In this document: positions 11,000 to 22,352 of the stretch, piece after piece
Numbering within the stretch: position 1 is the first letter of the stretch
How the letters are laid out: each line of letters opens with the position of its first letter
NCBI GenBank assembly: GCA_958510825.1
Contig: OY294052.1
Coordinates: forward strand, 6,531,816-6,595,815
Source of the DNA: Brachypterus glaber
Lineage: Eukaryota > Arthropoda > Insecta > Coleoptera > Kateretidae
Reading direction: 5' to 3'
Length of the DNA stretch: 64,000 nt
Made by a program: the position numbers and the translations under genes
Notes under the pieces: generated by a model
What the model saw: the letters and a program-made list of their open reading frames with translations, nothing else
Database searches by the model: none
What the model was told of the DNA's origin: nothing

Positions 11000-12019
11000 G
11001 GCTGGATGAAATACATAACCACAAACATAACGTTATAAACCTGCGCACGAGACAAATGACCGCATATCAAGTCAAATCAAATCTTATTTATTGGTGCTTA
11101 AGAAATACATCTAGACACAAGTCAGGTACTTAATAGTTTTTAAACAAAAGTCTAAAAAAAGAACACAATTTATAAAGTAAAAAAATAAGCCAATTTATAT
11201 ATTATATACGTTAAAAAAGTCCAAACCGATGAAAAAAACAACCTAAACCAAAGTTAGGTTATGTTATATCTTCAGTAACAGTGCAATATCGGTCGGAACA
11301 TTAGATCATATATACATAGATATGGCATTAATGTTGATTTATTTTATGTAGAACATATACAAAGCCAATTGTAAACAAACCACTATAGCGGTGAGGCTGC
11401 AAGGAGGTGAAGTATAACATATTTGTCAACAAACCACTATAGCGGCGGGTGGTGACCAGAAGCGGGAAGGTGAAATCTACCTGGATATAGCAATGAAAAC
11501 ATTTCGGTTTGACGTGAACTCAAGGCGCATCTAGGAGGGGATATTTGATCTAATGTCGGAACACGAGACACTTGTAAAAATAACATAAAATTATGTTAGA
11601 AATGTCCTAACCCAACATTTTTCTAGATAATTTTTTAGTTAATGTCTGGAAGGCATCTAAACTCGTTCATATGAACATGTAAATAATTTTTCGCCTTTTA
11701 CAGCTGGTGCACGCAATTTCACATATTTTATAGGTACTAATTATCACTGGCAGCGTTAATTATCCACAAAAGGAAGTGTTAGTTTCAACTTAGAACACAC
11801 GCACTTTAAATTGCAGAAAAATTATTGACAAAATCCGATTGGAGAAGAAACGGCCCCCCAATAATTATAACACAGGCCCACAAAAATAAATAAATTTGTG
11901 AATCTTGGATTCCAATATGATATTTCTATGTATTTTTTTCCGCTAAAACCGAATCCGTAACCCGTTTAACCCTTACACGTCAGGATTTTGACATAACCTC
12001 AAAAAACACTCGAAAAACT
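11000..12019. other. No gene; short repeats only
   Basis: Contains a direct repeat AACAAACCACTATAGCGG (11374 and 11428), an inverted pair around CATTAGATCA (11288-11308 and 11543-11563) and, near 11083, a minus-strand AATAAATAAGATTTGATTTG that looks like a LINE 3' end. None is enough for a named element. Confidence 0.5.
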
Positions 12020-12532
12020 ACTGAAACCGCTAACATCATCTACTCCATACTACTTTCACCCCCTTCCTCCAAATTCTTAATTTCGTAACCCCATAATCCC
12101 CTAACCTCGGAATACCATTACTACATAACCTCAAAACCCTGTAACCTCATTAAGTGGAAAAATCTGGTTCGGGAAAACAGAACAATTACGTGAAATTTTC
12201 TTGTAAAACATAGTTATGAATAAGTAACTGTATAACCCTAAAATCCCATTACACCATAACCTCCTAACCCCTTCACTCCGTAACCCCATATATTATAACC
12301 TCTTAACCCCATCATCCTATTCTGTGGAAAAGTCCGGTTCTCGAAATCATAAGAGCTTTGTGAGTGAATCAAGGTCTACTTCATTATTTTTTTAACACCT
12401 CTCAGACGTCTGATACCGCAGTATGCTTGTTATCCAATATCTTTTTTGCAATATTTATGAAATTGAAGTTCTTCGTGGTATTTACGCAATTGTTTAACGA
12501 AAAACCACTACTACTACTAACACTACTTCTAC

Positions 12533-12558
12533 TTTTCACGATTGCAATTGTGAAAAGT
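12533..12558. repeat. 26-bp near-perfect palindrome
   Basis: CTTTTCACGATTGCAAT.. mirrors itself with one mismatched pair. It lies inside the TAACC foldback. Confidence 0.8.
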
Positions 12559-12756
12559 TCTATGATTTTTTCCGGAATTTGAAATCCTGCTACCTCCGAG
12601 AATATTGGAGATGGTGACACTGCTTTTCAGGAAGATGTGTGGAATGATCCACTCTCCAATTCTCTGAGGTAACGAAACCAGCGTCTGCGCGCTGCCCTGC
12701 AGGTGGACGGTAGGGTGTGAGGATAAAGCCGGAGTGCACTATATCGATAAAGTATA

Positions 12757-12775
12757 TAATAATAATAATAATAAT
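12757..12775. repeat. (TAA)n tract
   Basis: Six TAA units, followed on the plus strand by TATTTATTGGTC. Read on the minus strand this resembles an AATAAATATTATT LINE tail. Confidence 0.8.
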
Positions 12776-13342
12776 ATTTATTGGTCTAGAAATTATATAA
12801 TATAATTTTTTTTTACAATAAATATGCTATTTTACACTAAAATGCATAAACATTTGAACGTGTAAAAACAAATATGGGGTTACGAAGTGAAGGGATTTTG
12901 AGGTTATGGTGTTAGGAGATTTTGGGTATATAGAGTTACTTACCTATGACTATGTTCCACAAAAAAAAACTGAAGAATTTGTTCTGTTTTTCCAAACTAG
13001 ATTTTTCTACTTAATGAGGTTACGGGGTTTTGAGGTTATGCGGTTATGGTATTATGAGGTTAGAGGATTATGGGGTTCTGGAGTTATAAAATTAGCAATT
13101 TGGAGACAGGAGGGTGATACTGGTATGGCATAGATGATTTTAGCGGTTTCAGTAGTGCTTATTTGAAAACGATCCACCCCAAACATCTTCCAAACTAAGG
13201 ATTCAAATAGGGTATCTAACCGCAAGAAATGAAATTTAACATTAAACATCATCATCAGTAGTTTGTTTGGGTCTTTAAGAGACAGGCGCAGCCTATGGCT
13301 CATTTATCTAAAAAATAATTAATCTGAATGGATAGTTGGGGC

Positions 13343-13440
13343 AGTGAGTCTATGCTCACTGATGCGAGTTGCATCTGTCATAATTTAGCGAGGGAGTGAG
13401 TCTCTGCTCACTGATGCGAGTTGCATCTGTCATAATTTGG
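13343..13440. repeat. 52-bp tandem duplication
   Basis: AGTGAGTCTATGCTCACTGA.. starts at 13343 and again, one base different, at 13395. Each unit contains two small palindromes (GTGAGTC..GCTCAC and GATGCGAGTTGCATC). Confidence 0.9.
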
Positions 13441-13689
13441 CGCTGGGGAGTGGGTGGTAGGGGGATGAGGAGGGATGGGATTAAAATTAAACAGTTGAGG
13501 TGTAAACTGAAATTATTTATTTTTAAACATGGAGCTACCTTTGTGAATATTTTGCCCCAATTATTTTGAAATAAAATCATCCACCCTTGAGTTAAGTGGT
13601 AGTGTATTTAATTTTTGTTTTAACCAACACATAGCATTTTTAAGCTCTTTCAAATGACGTACTAAAAGATTGGGTTTGCTATTTAAGAT

Positions 13690-13850
13690 TCTAATGTTGG
13701 ACTAGCTGGAATTAGGGATTAAAAGTTACAACCCCTAAAATAACATACTTAAATTTCCTCCTAAAAAAAACAAGTTAAGCTATTTTTTGAAAATTTCATA
13801 TTGTGCGAGATATTTAGGATGGATCGTATTTAAATGATCACCCTGTATGT
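13690..13850. mobile_element. Fragment of a CAGGGTG-class element, right end
   Basis: The end GATCACCCTGTATG and the preceding style of sequence match right ends of this class; no left end was found. Confidence 0.4.
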
Positions 13851-13856
13851 TGTAGC

Positions 13857-14317
13857 CCACACCAATAGAAGATTTTTAAATATTGTTTAAAAGGCCTAAC
13901 TCAACAGGGTGTTGTGGTGTGTAATAGTTATTTGTGATATATTTTCCTGACCTTGAGCGTCTTTGCTGGTTTGCGAGTTTGGTTTGCGAGATATTTTGCT
14001 GTTCAAATATTTGATTATTTACCACCGTCATATTTTAAAGCAAATGATCAATAAAGAAGGAAGAGACGAGTATAGTTCCTTGAAATGACTTCCTTATTGC
14101 AGACCACCCCGAACTTTGACTTGTCACACTGTTAATTATAAGTTTTAATAATTTATAACCATTAAGACGAGATGTAAAATAAAAGGTTGAACTAAAAAGA
14201 AAAATTAACTACTAGTTAAATAAGCTGTTTTTTAGTATCATGAATATTTGCTTACTTTTATCAGATAAGGTACCAAGTAGATAATATAATAATTATAAGT
14301 AATAAGTATTAATAGTA
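13857..14317. other. No gene seen
   Basis: AT-rich sequence with a minor TTTGCGAG duplication near 13970-13990. No supported feature. Confidence 0.55.
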
Positions 14318-14402
14318 ATTATATATCAAGGTAGAGAAGACATTTTTTATAGCCGAGCGTATTAAATCCCGAGCTGCGAAGCAGCGAGGGATTTAAGAGT
14401 GT
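14318..14402 (+). repeat. Family D hairpin, truncated copy
   Basis: TATAGCCGAGCGTATTAAAT.. then a nested hairpin AAATCCC..CTGC..GCAG..GGGATTT. The downstream arm present in the copies at 21763 and 52721 is missing. Confidence 0.8.
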
Positions 14403-14439
14403 TTTTACGACTAGGGAATTTATTCTTATTATTTAAAAT

Positions 14440-14565
14440 TTTTTTACATAAATTTTGGAGTGTTACGCCCATGTCAATGGTATATAAAAATAGCCTTATA
14501 GGAGGGGGGTGGGGGTCCAAAATTATCAAAATTTGCGTTACGTAATACTTGAACGTTCCCTTTTT
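14440..14565. mobile_element. GGGAACGTT MITE, partial
   Basis: The right end GCGTTACGTAATACTTGAAC then GTTCCC, with interior GAGTGTTACGCCCATGT, matches the complete copy at 45599-45746. Confidence 0.7.
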
Positions 14566-15050
14566 CGTAAAAGTTACACAATTTTACACATTTTAACACG
14601 TTTCCGTGTCAACTCAGGTCTACACAGTCGCCTGTATAATTTTTTTTTCAGACTACTGATCTACCTGTAAGGTTAGTTTTTATGTGTTTATTCATTTAAA
14701 ACTGCTGTAAAGGTAAGTTAAAGCACGACCATTTTAGGTATATACTTTTTTTTATTCATTATGATAACATAATTAAGGAAATAAGAGGTTCGTCCCCTGA
14801 CCTCTGACTAAAATGTTAAACTGTATAAAAATTTCTAAATAAAATAGACGAGGAAACCTAGAAACATTTGCGGCAGAGCTATTTACACATTTTTTTTTTA
14901 TAAATTTAGTGTAAAAAAGGTGTACAGTTATTAAAATTAATAATCATTCTTATAAAAATTATAGTTTAAATGGTTTATAATTATTTTTTGTTAATTAACA
15001 ACTATTTTAAATACTTCCTTAGTCAGTCATAATAACAAGTCAAGTGCGAG
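14566..15050. other. No gene seen
   Basis: AT-rich. A donor-like AAGGTAAGTTAAAGCA near 14710 resembles the one near 1868 but no exon is supported. Confidence 0.5.
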
Positions 15051-15059
15051 TAGGTTTGC

Positions 15060-15208
15060 ACTGCAATTTTTTTTTTTTATATTGATTTATATTTTTTAAT
15101 AATTTTATGATAAAACTGTTGTATTGGGTTAAGTGTAAGAATAGACATAGGCTAAACTTCGCCCTTTTCTTTAAGAAATAAAGGATATTATTATTATTAT
15201 TATTATTT
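15060..15208 (+). mobile_element. LINE 3' end with (TTA)n tail
   Basis: AAATAAAGGATATTATTATT closes an AT-rich 3' UTR-like stretch. The same closing pattern follows a recognisable LINE C-terminus at 49620-49649, so this is probably a severely 5'-truncated insertion. Confidence 0.55.
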
Positions 15209-15761
15209 AAAGTGCAATAGTTATTTTACTCTAATGCATACTGAATACTGTAGTAAGTACTTACTTTTATAAAAACTTCTCACATTTGAATACAATCTAT
15301 TAATATATTGTTATATTTTCTATAGAAAGTTTAATAAATATTTATGATATACCATTTAAGTAACTATATAACAATTGATTTTATATATAAAATAGTTCTA
15401 TATCTATTCAGCAAATATGTATGCTTTCCACCTGTCATTATATCAATAAACAACTAAAATAATAGTGCTACAATGTAATAACTATAGTTACTATAATAGT
15501 AGGTATTATTATTATTAGTTATGGCAAAGCCTATCAAACTTTAAATAGAAAAAAATAATAATAAAGACTCTGTATTATTACAAAGTGTAAACTACTAAAT
15601 TAGACGTATCCACATGACACAAAAGTCTCCGACGAAAGGGAGAGCGCTCTCTTCTTTCCATAAAATGCATGCGTGCCTGCAAAGGGCCTCTCACTTGCAC
15701 ACACATTCTTCACATATTTTCCGTAGCCACAGATCCGTTTATACAAAGTATCCAAAGCTAA
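15209..15761. other. No gene; AT-rich
   Basis: A short purine-rich island near 15625-15660 stands out in otherwise AT-rich DNA. It may include the 3' UTR of the LINE remnant to its right. Confidence 0.5.
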
Positions 15762-16305
15762 CTATATATATTTTTTAAATTGTCTAAGCCTATTATTTAT
15801 AGAATTTATAGAAGGTACACCCACCACTAGTTTAGGAATAGAATACCAGGAACTAAAAGTACAATTGGGAAGACAAATTTTCCGGCATTTAGAACGAGAA
15901 AACTCCTGATTTAATAAAAATGTGTGACCTCTAAGAGCAGGTCTTTATCTGTTATTGGATCCCATAAAATTTTGAATCATCTGCGAAGAAAGAGCTTATC
16001 CAAAGCAACAGATGAGGAATTTCCGCTGTGTAAAATAAAAATAGTAAAGGGCCATGTACAGATTTTTTGGGTACACTACTGAGGGCGGAAAGTAAAATCA
16101 AAAAAAATAGTCCAACTCTAAATTTTCTGTTGACTAAGAACTGCTCAAGCCATTTATGCAGCAAACCTTTAATACCAAAATAATACAATTTATAAAGCCT
16201 GCGAGAGTGCGGAACTTTATCAAAAGCTTTGGTGAAATCTAAGTAAACTGCGTCAGTTGGCATCTTGATCTCAATTGTAAGTGTCCAGTTATTTATACAT
16301 TTCAA
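15762..16305 (-). pseudogene. Jockey/CR1-like LINE: RT core joined to C-terminal tail by a deletion
   Basis: Minus strand. At 16305-15952 a frame carries YLDFTKAFDKVPH (first catalytic aspartate), then a worn VPKKSVHGPLLFLFYTAEIP (normally VPQGSVLGPLLF) and FFADDSKFYG, the catalytic FADD box. At 15932-15762, in another frame, PALRGHTFLLNQEFSRSKCR through SSWYSIPKLVVGVPSI to a TAG stop matches the conserved extreme C-terminus of Jockey/CR1-type polymerases. A few hundred residues that normally separate the two are missing at about 15940. The QG to KK change in the RT and the frame change mean it cannot be functional. The family is recognised from motif recall; the exact clade is uncertain. Confidence 0.85.
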
Positions 16306-16928
16306 ATTACTTCATATGAAATATAAATTGGACCCGATTGGACCTCCCTCCTACATCTTTTAGGTTTTAGCGGAGGTTTCAGCAACAATTTTATTAGTGA
16401 ATTGGGCCGAGGTGAGAAAACCTAAATTACCAGGTAATACGAGTGTCATCAATTAAAAGAAAAACGTGAATACCCACCTTTAAAAATCAGCGTAATCACT
16501 CAAAAAAATCCATTAACTTTTTGACATTTATACGATATCAAATTTAAATTAAATTTATCATCGTAAATGGATTTGCGAAAATAAATTAAATGGAATATTC
16601 GCTATCTATAGATATTTCATCAAACACTTTCTTTTAAGGTAATTTATTATAATAAAACCTATTAAGTTTGATGTATAAAGATCTATATCACTTTCTAATA
16701 AAACAATAAATATTTTTCTGCATTAAAGCATTTACAATATGTAAATGTTTCCGGTCAAAAATTGGTAAAATGAATAAAAGCCTTTTTGGCATTGCTTATC
16801 GAAGTTGCGGTTATGGGTATGATTGGTAATATATTGGTTCAAATTATAATAATAATAATTATATAATTAATAATTATTATTATAATAATTATTTACAAAT
16901 GCTCCATATGTGTTGGTTACACTGACAG
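16306..16928. other. No gene; AT-rich
   Basis: Contains an AT-only palindrome near 16847-16890 (TAATAATAATTATA mirrored). No frame is supported. Confidence 0.55.
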
Positions 16929-16931
16929 TTA

Positions 16932-17069
16932 GGCTGGGTTAATCAATGTGCAGCTAAATTTAACTGATACGTAATTGCCATGGCAACTCCAATTAAAATC
17001 CAGAATTTGTCCTTAACTGAGACATTAACTGTTAGATAAAATTTTAACTGCACATTGATAAACCGGGCC
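16932..17069. mobile_element. TTA-flanked MITE (PIF/Harbinger-like), 138 bp
   Basis: Starts GGCTGGGTTAATCAATGTGC and ends with the near complement GCACATTGATAAACCGGGCC. TTA flanks both ends (16929-16931 and 17070-17072). Size and layout resemble the element at 1897, but the sequence differs. Confidence 0.75.
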
Positions 17070-17092
17070 TTACTGTAGTAAACATAACCTAT

Positions 17093-17174
17093 ACTGCCGT
17101 TCTAAGCTGAAAGGTCCTATCTACATAGGTTTAACATACACAGATGGGACCTTTCAGCTTAGGAAGGCAGTGTA
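17093..17174. mobile_element. 82-bp hairpin MITE
   Basis: ACTGCC..TCTAAGCTGAAAGGTCC pairs with GGACCTTTCAGCTTAGGA..GGCAGT, about 30-bp arms and a short loop. TA is near both ends. It has the shape of a miRNA-like precursor, though a MITE is the simpler reading. Confidence 0.75.
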
Positions 17175-17726
17175 AGTAGTGTATTTTGATGGTTCTGTCA
17201 AGATAGATAGTGGATAGATCTTTGGCAAAGTACAAGAATTTCATTTTAATTCATAAATAGAAATAGTAAGATGTAAAAACAGAGGATAACATAAAAATTT
17301 TGACTTTTCAAGCTCACAACAAGGCCGTTTTTTGATGAAAATTTTTGAAAAAAAAGTCCAAAACTCATTTTTACTAATTTTTAATAGACCCTAAAAAATT
17401 AAATCTGGAAAAACGATTATTTTTGCAAAAAGACAGCTCTATTAAATTTCTATTTTTTTTTAATTCTGAAAAAATAGGGTGGTAATCTATTCACCCTAAT
17501 GAACAACTTTGGGCGGTAAGACATTTAAAAATAAAAAAAGTCAGATTTATGGGCACCCTAATGTCCGTGTCTCTGCTTAAATTTGATTGAACTTTATTGA
17601 AATTATCGGATTAACTAATATTTTAGGCACGGTATTTTAATATTAGTTTTTAACCTTGACTTAATGAATGGTAACATGTCAAGATTGGTTACCTTTTACA
17701 TATTTTCTACTACTCTATTAATAGTA
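17175..17726. other. No gene seen
   Basis: AT-rich, with long A and T runs and no recognisable element. Confidence 0.55.
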
Positions 17727-17822
17727 CAGTCAAATAACGAGGAATTCCTATCTTGAAATTGCAAAAAATTCACACAGGCTGATATTTTAAAGGGTAGTAT
17801 TGGATGGTAACGGAACATTTCT

Positions 17823-18130
17823 GGGTACATATTCTTGACGTGGAGTAGAACGCCTGATATACTGGATATTCAATAAAACCTGCGGTAACTCAGTTGCGAA
17901 TGTGAGGTAAAAGGCGAAGATCATACCAGTTCGGGTGCGACTCGCGTAATTTCGTCGAAGCTTCGCAAAGGCGGACCCCTTATACGAAAGCAGCAGAGGT
18001 ATGAGTCACTGCAGGTTTTATTGAATTTCCAGTATAGAACGAATCTGAGATTGTGATAGTACTCTAAAGGTCATATTCTAAGTGTTCTTCTATTAGTCGT
18101 TTTACTCCCCGAAAGTCAAGAATAGTACCC
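17823..18130. mobile_element. Second-level insertion, GGGTAC..TTCTTGAC ends
   Basis: GGGTACATATTCTTGAC, then GGAGTAGAACG, is mirrored at the right by CGTTTTACTCC, then GTCAAGAATAGTACCC. It interrupts the family E arm and is itself interrupted at 17860-18034. Confidence 0.7.
17860..18034. mobile_element. Innermost TA-flanked MITE, 175 bp
   Basis: Inverted ends TACTGGATATTCAATAAAAC and GTTTTATTGAATTTCCAGTA with TA outside each (17858-17859, 18035-18036), as for Tc1/mariner-type MITEs. Removing it with one TA restores pairing of the surrounding element. Confidence 0.8.
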
Positions 18131-18864
18131 TGTTAGTTTTTCACCGTGTAATTTGCGTAAGGGGTGTCCGCCATCTTGAATTTTAGGAGTGAGTGCGGTA
18201 ATTACCAATTTTGTTAAGGAAAAAATTTCCAATAATTTTTGTTTGAATCATTTTCTTATTATATTATTAATAATCGAGTTATACCTACATATTCAAAAAC
18301 GGCCATGTTGGGAGTGAAATTGTTTTTTTTCTCAATTTTTCAGCCAAATTATTCATCGGAGGATAAAAATTGTTATACGAAAACTTGTAACTCCTGAAAT
18401 TCTCTATAATTTTTATATGTTTTTAATTTTCGTAGGTATTTTGGTACGGTTACAGAGGGCGCTGAAAGTCGAGTTGCGCCACGCTCGAAATATACCAAAA
18501 TACTTATGAAGATTCATAATATATGAAACGAGCTACAAGTTTGCTTATAACCATTTTTATCCTCCAATGAATAATTTGGCTGACAAATCGAAAAAACCAA
18601 TTTTACCTCAACATGACCATTTTTAAATATTCATAACTTGATTGTTATTAAAATATTTAAAAAAAGATCCAAACAAAAATTGTTGGAAATTTTCTCCTTA
18701 ACAAAATTGGTCATATGAATTTTTATCGAAAGATGCATATTTAGGGAGATAACCGCACTCACTCCTAAAATTCAAGAAAATCGCCGGGTGAAAAACTAAC
18801 AGGAGTGTTCTTTTACCATCCACTACTACCATTTAAAATATAAGAATTTCTCGTTATTTGACTG

Positions 18865-20365
18865 GACTTTTCTATAGTTAAATACAAATAAACAAATAAA
18901 GGCTTCGACTCAATAGCTTTATAAGATCTATCTATTCAAGTTCATTTCGAGGTTCAATTTTATCTTGATAGGTCTAGAAAATAATTCATATTGGGTAACT
19001 ATTTTGTCTGTCTATAAACTTGTGACAGTGATGCATTGTGGGTATATTATAAGTATTTTATTTATAAGAGTATATAGGTACTTATGTGAATATTTTTCTC
19101 GGTCAAAGATACAATGGTTATTGACAAGTAATTTTTCAAAATATCTTATTATTATTATTATTATTGCCACCTATCCTACTTTCGGCCTACACTGAAAAAA
19201 ATAGGGGTAAATTTACACAATAATTAGTAAATTTAAAAAGCAATAATAATGCAATTATCTTAGTGAAAATAAAAAATATATATATATTTTTACAAAATGT
19301 TATTTTACTATAGGCAAGTACAAATGAATTTTAAAGAACCATTTATCTTTTTGGCAAAATGTATCGGTTACAAACATCTCGTCATGTAATCATATTACAG
19401 TAATCTTGTTTTCTATCGTAAATATGATATAATTTTCCATTACACTGATAAAAAAAAATTAAAAAAAAAATACGTTAAATTTTTTTTTTCAAAAAACCTT
19501 TTTAAAATAAAAAATTTTGAAAAAAAAAATTTAATTTATCCCATTTTTTATTTTAGGCTACTTCCCCTTAGGGTAAATACAAAGTATAATACACCGTTAA
19601 ATTTGGAATTTACAGTGCATTCAAAATCACTAAAAAAACTATGCGGCTGCTATTTGAAAAAAAAAGTTTGGGATGGTTCCAAGGGGATGAGTTAATCAGG
19701 GCGTGGCCTTTGAAAGGGACGGGTGTAGCCTTCTTGGCACCAGAATTCAGTGCATCGAATCTTTTATGATGTGCCTTGTGTATTTTTGTTTTGCCATCTT
19801 TTATGATGTGCCTAGAGTATTTTTATATAAATGTTTTAAAGTTAAAGTGAACCATAGATATGGTTATTGATCGTGTGAACTGTTGAATTTTAAGCTAATA
19901 TTAATGGTTGTTTCAAGATATTTTTTTTTGTGTGTTTTTAATGAGTTTTTTTATACTAGTAAAATTGTGCACCTGACTTGAAAACCACAGATTACAGAAG
20001 ACAATAATCAATAAAAAATAAAAACTGTCAAAAAATAATACTAAAAGTCAAAATTTTTGTACAACATAAAAATTATATTTTTGGAAAATGATGATCAAAT
20101 GTTTACTGGAAGGCTAGTAAAACGATAAAAGAAGTAATTATGTGCAACATATAATGAAGAATTAGCCTGAATTGACTTATTTGAAAAAACGTTTTAAAAT
20201 GGCAAGAAGTGTCTTTAATGATGATACTGTTTGACTAGATTTATTGTAATTTTAACAGTCTTGGGTATAAAATACCTTGTAAAAAGGTCCCTTTATGACT
20301 ATAAATAAATACAAATACAAAATCTACATTGTTAATTTGTTTTATTTTATTGTTTTTGTGTTTTA
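18865..20365. other. No gene; AT-rich, (TTA)n at 19146-19166
   Basis: Holds a (TTA)n tract, long A/T runs near 19450-19540 and a stretch near 19718 (AAGGGACGGGTGT) that recurs at 38600. No coding frame is supported. Confidence 0.55.
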
Positions 20366-20560
20366 GTCCAGTCAAATAACGAGAAATTCCTATGTTAAAT
20401 TGCAATAAATGTACACGGGCTGATATTTTAAAGGGCAGTAGTGGATAGTAACAGAAGACTCTTGTTAGTTTTTCCCCGGGTGAATTGCGTAAGGGCTGTC
20501 CGCTATCTTGAATTTTAGGGGTGAGGTGCTTAATATGCATCTTACGATAAAGTAAGTGTG
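20366..20560 (+). mobile_element. Family E fragment
   Basis: GTCCAGTCAAATAACGAG then GGGCTGATATTTTAAAGGGC and GTGAATTGCGTAAGG match the left arm of the foldback at 17727. It breaks off at CTTACGATAAA, shortly before the SINE. Confidence 0.8.
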
Positions 20561-20592
20561 AGTAAGAAAAAAGATAATGGCTAACATCAGGG

Positions 20593-20890
20593 TAGCCGAC
20601 CCTGGTGGCGCAACGGTTAGCGCGTTTGATTACGGATCCCGGGGTTGTGGGTTCGAGCCCCACATAGAGCATGGATGTATAGTGGTGTAAATAGTCGGTA
20701 GATGGAACTACAATGACTAACTGTGATTTCGGTTGCAGGTGAAACTGTAAACACATTTCAGGGTGGATGCGAGTTCTGTTGAGGACCGTGCTTCGGAGGG
20801 CACGTAAAGATGGCGGTCCCGTCAATTGGGACATAGCAGCGAAAAACGAACAGTATAAAACAAACAAACTGACAGGGTGAAACCAAAAAT
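20593..20890 (+). mobile_element. tRNA-Arg(ACG)-derived SINE
   Basis: The head contains an RNA polymerase III A box (TGGCGCAACGGTTAGCGCG) and a B box (GGTTCGAGCCC) spaced as in a tRNA. The segment GATTACGGATC matches the anticodon arm of insect tRNA-Arg with anticodon ACG, as I recall that gene. The acceptor ends do not pair, so it is not a working tRNA. A GC-rich body follows (CCGTGCTTCGGAGGGCACG, then GGCGGTCCCG), reminiscent of bodies of insect tRNA-SINEs, then an A-rich end. A 227-codon frame on the opposite strand across 20241-20924 is only a translation of this SINE. Confidence 0.8.
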
Positions 20891-21762
20891 TTGTATGCGC
20901 AAAGGGCCAATGCTCATTGCGCAATCCTTTACTTTAAATCATTGGACCTAAGCAGAATTGAATATTTTTGAAATTATTTAGTCTAAGTCAGGTTAAAGTC
21001 AATTTTATAGTGACTATAGTGAAAAATTACGTAAGATTTCTTTAAAAATAGCGTTTTTTTTATCAAAATTTATTAAAATTTCCCACCATTTTAAATTTTC
21101 AATAATTGATTCGGTTTCAGTAATCTCAAAACAATTTTTCATGAAAATACTTCGAAAAAGTGAATTTTTCGAACTTTGGCCGCCAAAAGCCTCATTTGGT
21201 CCATACTGCGGTAGTTTGAACACGTTACGTTTTTGAATACGAGGAGTAGTTTTATTTCATTTATTTAATATAAAACATCCAGATAGATTTTAAACGTTTT
21301 ATTTCACTTTAGCTATAAGTAAAACAGTATAAAATCTTACGTTCTTCTTCTTTTTCAGAGCGTTTGGCCTTTTTTTTAATAACCTTATGTTTATATTATC
21401 TCAAAATAATAAATATTAAAAGTTGGTGTTATGAATTATTATAAACTTGAAATTTTTAACTCATTACTTTTGTCTTAAAGCGTAGAAAAAAAACTAAATT
21501 ATCTACACTTTCTCTAACAAGGCTAGTTATTAATGGAAAGTAAAACCTAATAACAATAAACTATATATTAAATTGTTATAATACATATATAGTTACATTG
21601 TATATTATATAAATTAGTATAGACAAATAACCAAACTTAAAAAGCTTTCTGAAGTAGTAAAATTTAACAATAACATATTGTAAGCATATGTAAAAGCTAA
21701 TAGGTTTTTTAAAAATTAAAACACAAAACCAACATGTACCTAGTATATCTTAATTTGGCGAA
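20890..21762. other. No gene; AT-rich
   Basis: No supportable frame or repeat. Confidence 0.55.
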
Positions 21763-22352
21763 TAATAGTAATTATATACCAAGGTAAAAAATACTTTTTT
21801 ATAGCCGAGCGTATTAAATCCCGAGTTGCGTAGCAGCGAGGGATTTAAGAGTGCGAGGCTATAATAGTCTTCTCTACCGTGGTTTATATATTAGTTTTTT
21901 CACTACTAGTACTATTTAACTATTTTTATTCAAATAATAAAATAAATTATTAACAGAAATTATATTTCTTGAAATTTTCATAAAAATCAGGTAGACAATA
22001 TCAATGATATTTGCTCAAATAATTACTTTAAACTGACGTTTAAAAATTTAGGTTTTTTATTTTATTTTTTTTTCATAATATTTAGCTAATTATTGATTGT
22101 ATTAATTGGTAATAATTTTAATTAATTATATTTAATAAACAGAAAGTTATTTAAAGCTATTTTCTTGGGTTTAATTAGTAAAAATTGCACAAAGAACTGA
22201 AAAATCTAAAGTGACAGAAATCAATTGTTTATAAAATTTACTCCTACTACTTAGGACAAAAAAAATAATTATTGCTATAGGTGAAGAAAATTGATTTTAA
22301 AGTCTGAAAACATGATAAATAATGGCATGTTTTAAAGATAGTAGTGAAAAAA
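21763..22352 (+). repeat. Family D repeat, full copy (+)
   Basis: About 590 bp. The left part is a hairpin of about 120 bp whose arms contain GGTA..GAAGAC-type words and TATAGCC, with a nested GC tip (CCCGAG..GCAGCGAGGG). An AT-rich body follows, bounded by CACTACTAG and GTAGTGAAAAAA, which are inverted to each other. The inverse copy is at 52721-53290. Confidence 0.85.

Larger units (their letters stand above)
12020..13170. mobile_element. Foldback with TAACC-like degenerate arms
   Basis: The left arm (about 12020-12300) is full of words such as ATAACCTC, GTAACCCC and CCTAACCTC. The right arm (about 12868-13170) is its reverse complement at roughly four matches in five, including ACTACTGAAACCGCTAA and ACCTCATTAAGT. 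The arms enclose a different centre with a palindrome (12533-12558) and a (TAA)n tract. No coding potential. Confidence 0.75.
17727..18864. mobile_element. Family E foldback (outermost of three nested elements)
   Basis: Ends read CAGTCAAATAACGAG and its complement CTCGTTATTTGACTG. The arms pair across GTTAGTTTTTCACC, TTTTAGGAGTGAGTGCGG and CAATAATTTTTGTTTG-like words to a centre near 18460. The left arm is split by the element at 17823-18130. A fragment of the same family lies at 20366-20560. Confidence 0.8.

Noticed and set aside
20597..20672. Possible tRNA-Arg gene
   Set aside because: Acceptor and anticodon stems are broken and a SINE body follows directly.
20241..20924. 227-codon minus-strand open frame
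   Set aside because: It translates the tRNA-derived SINE and the family E fragment in antisense; the repeated words explain the frame and no protein motif is present.
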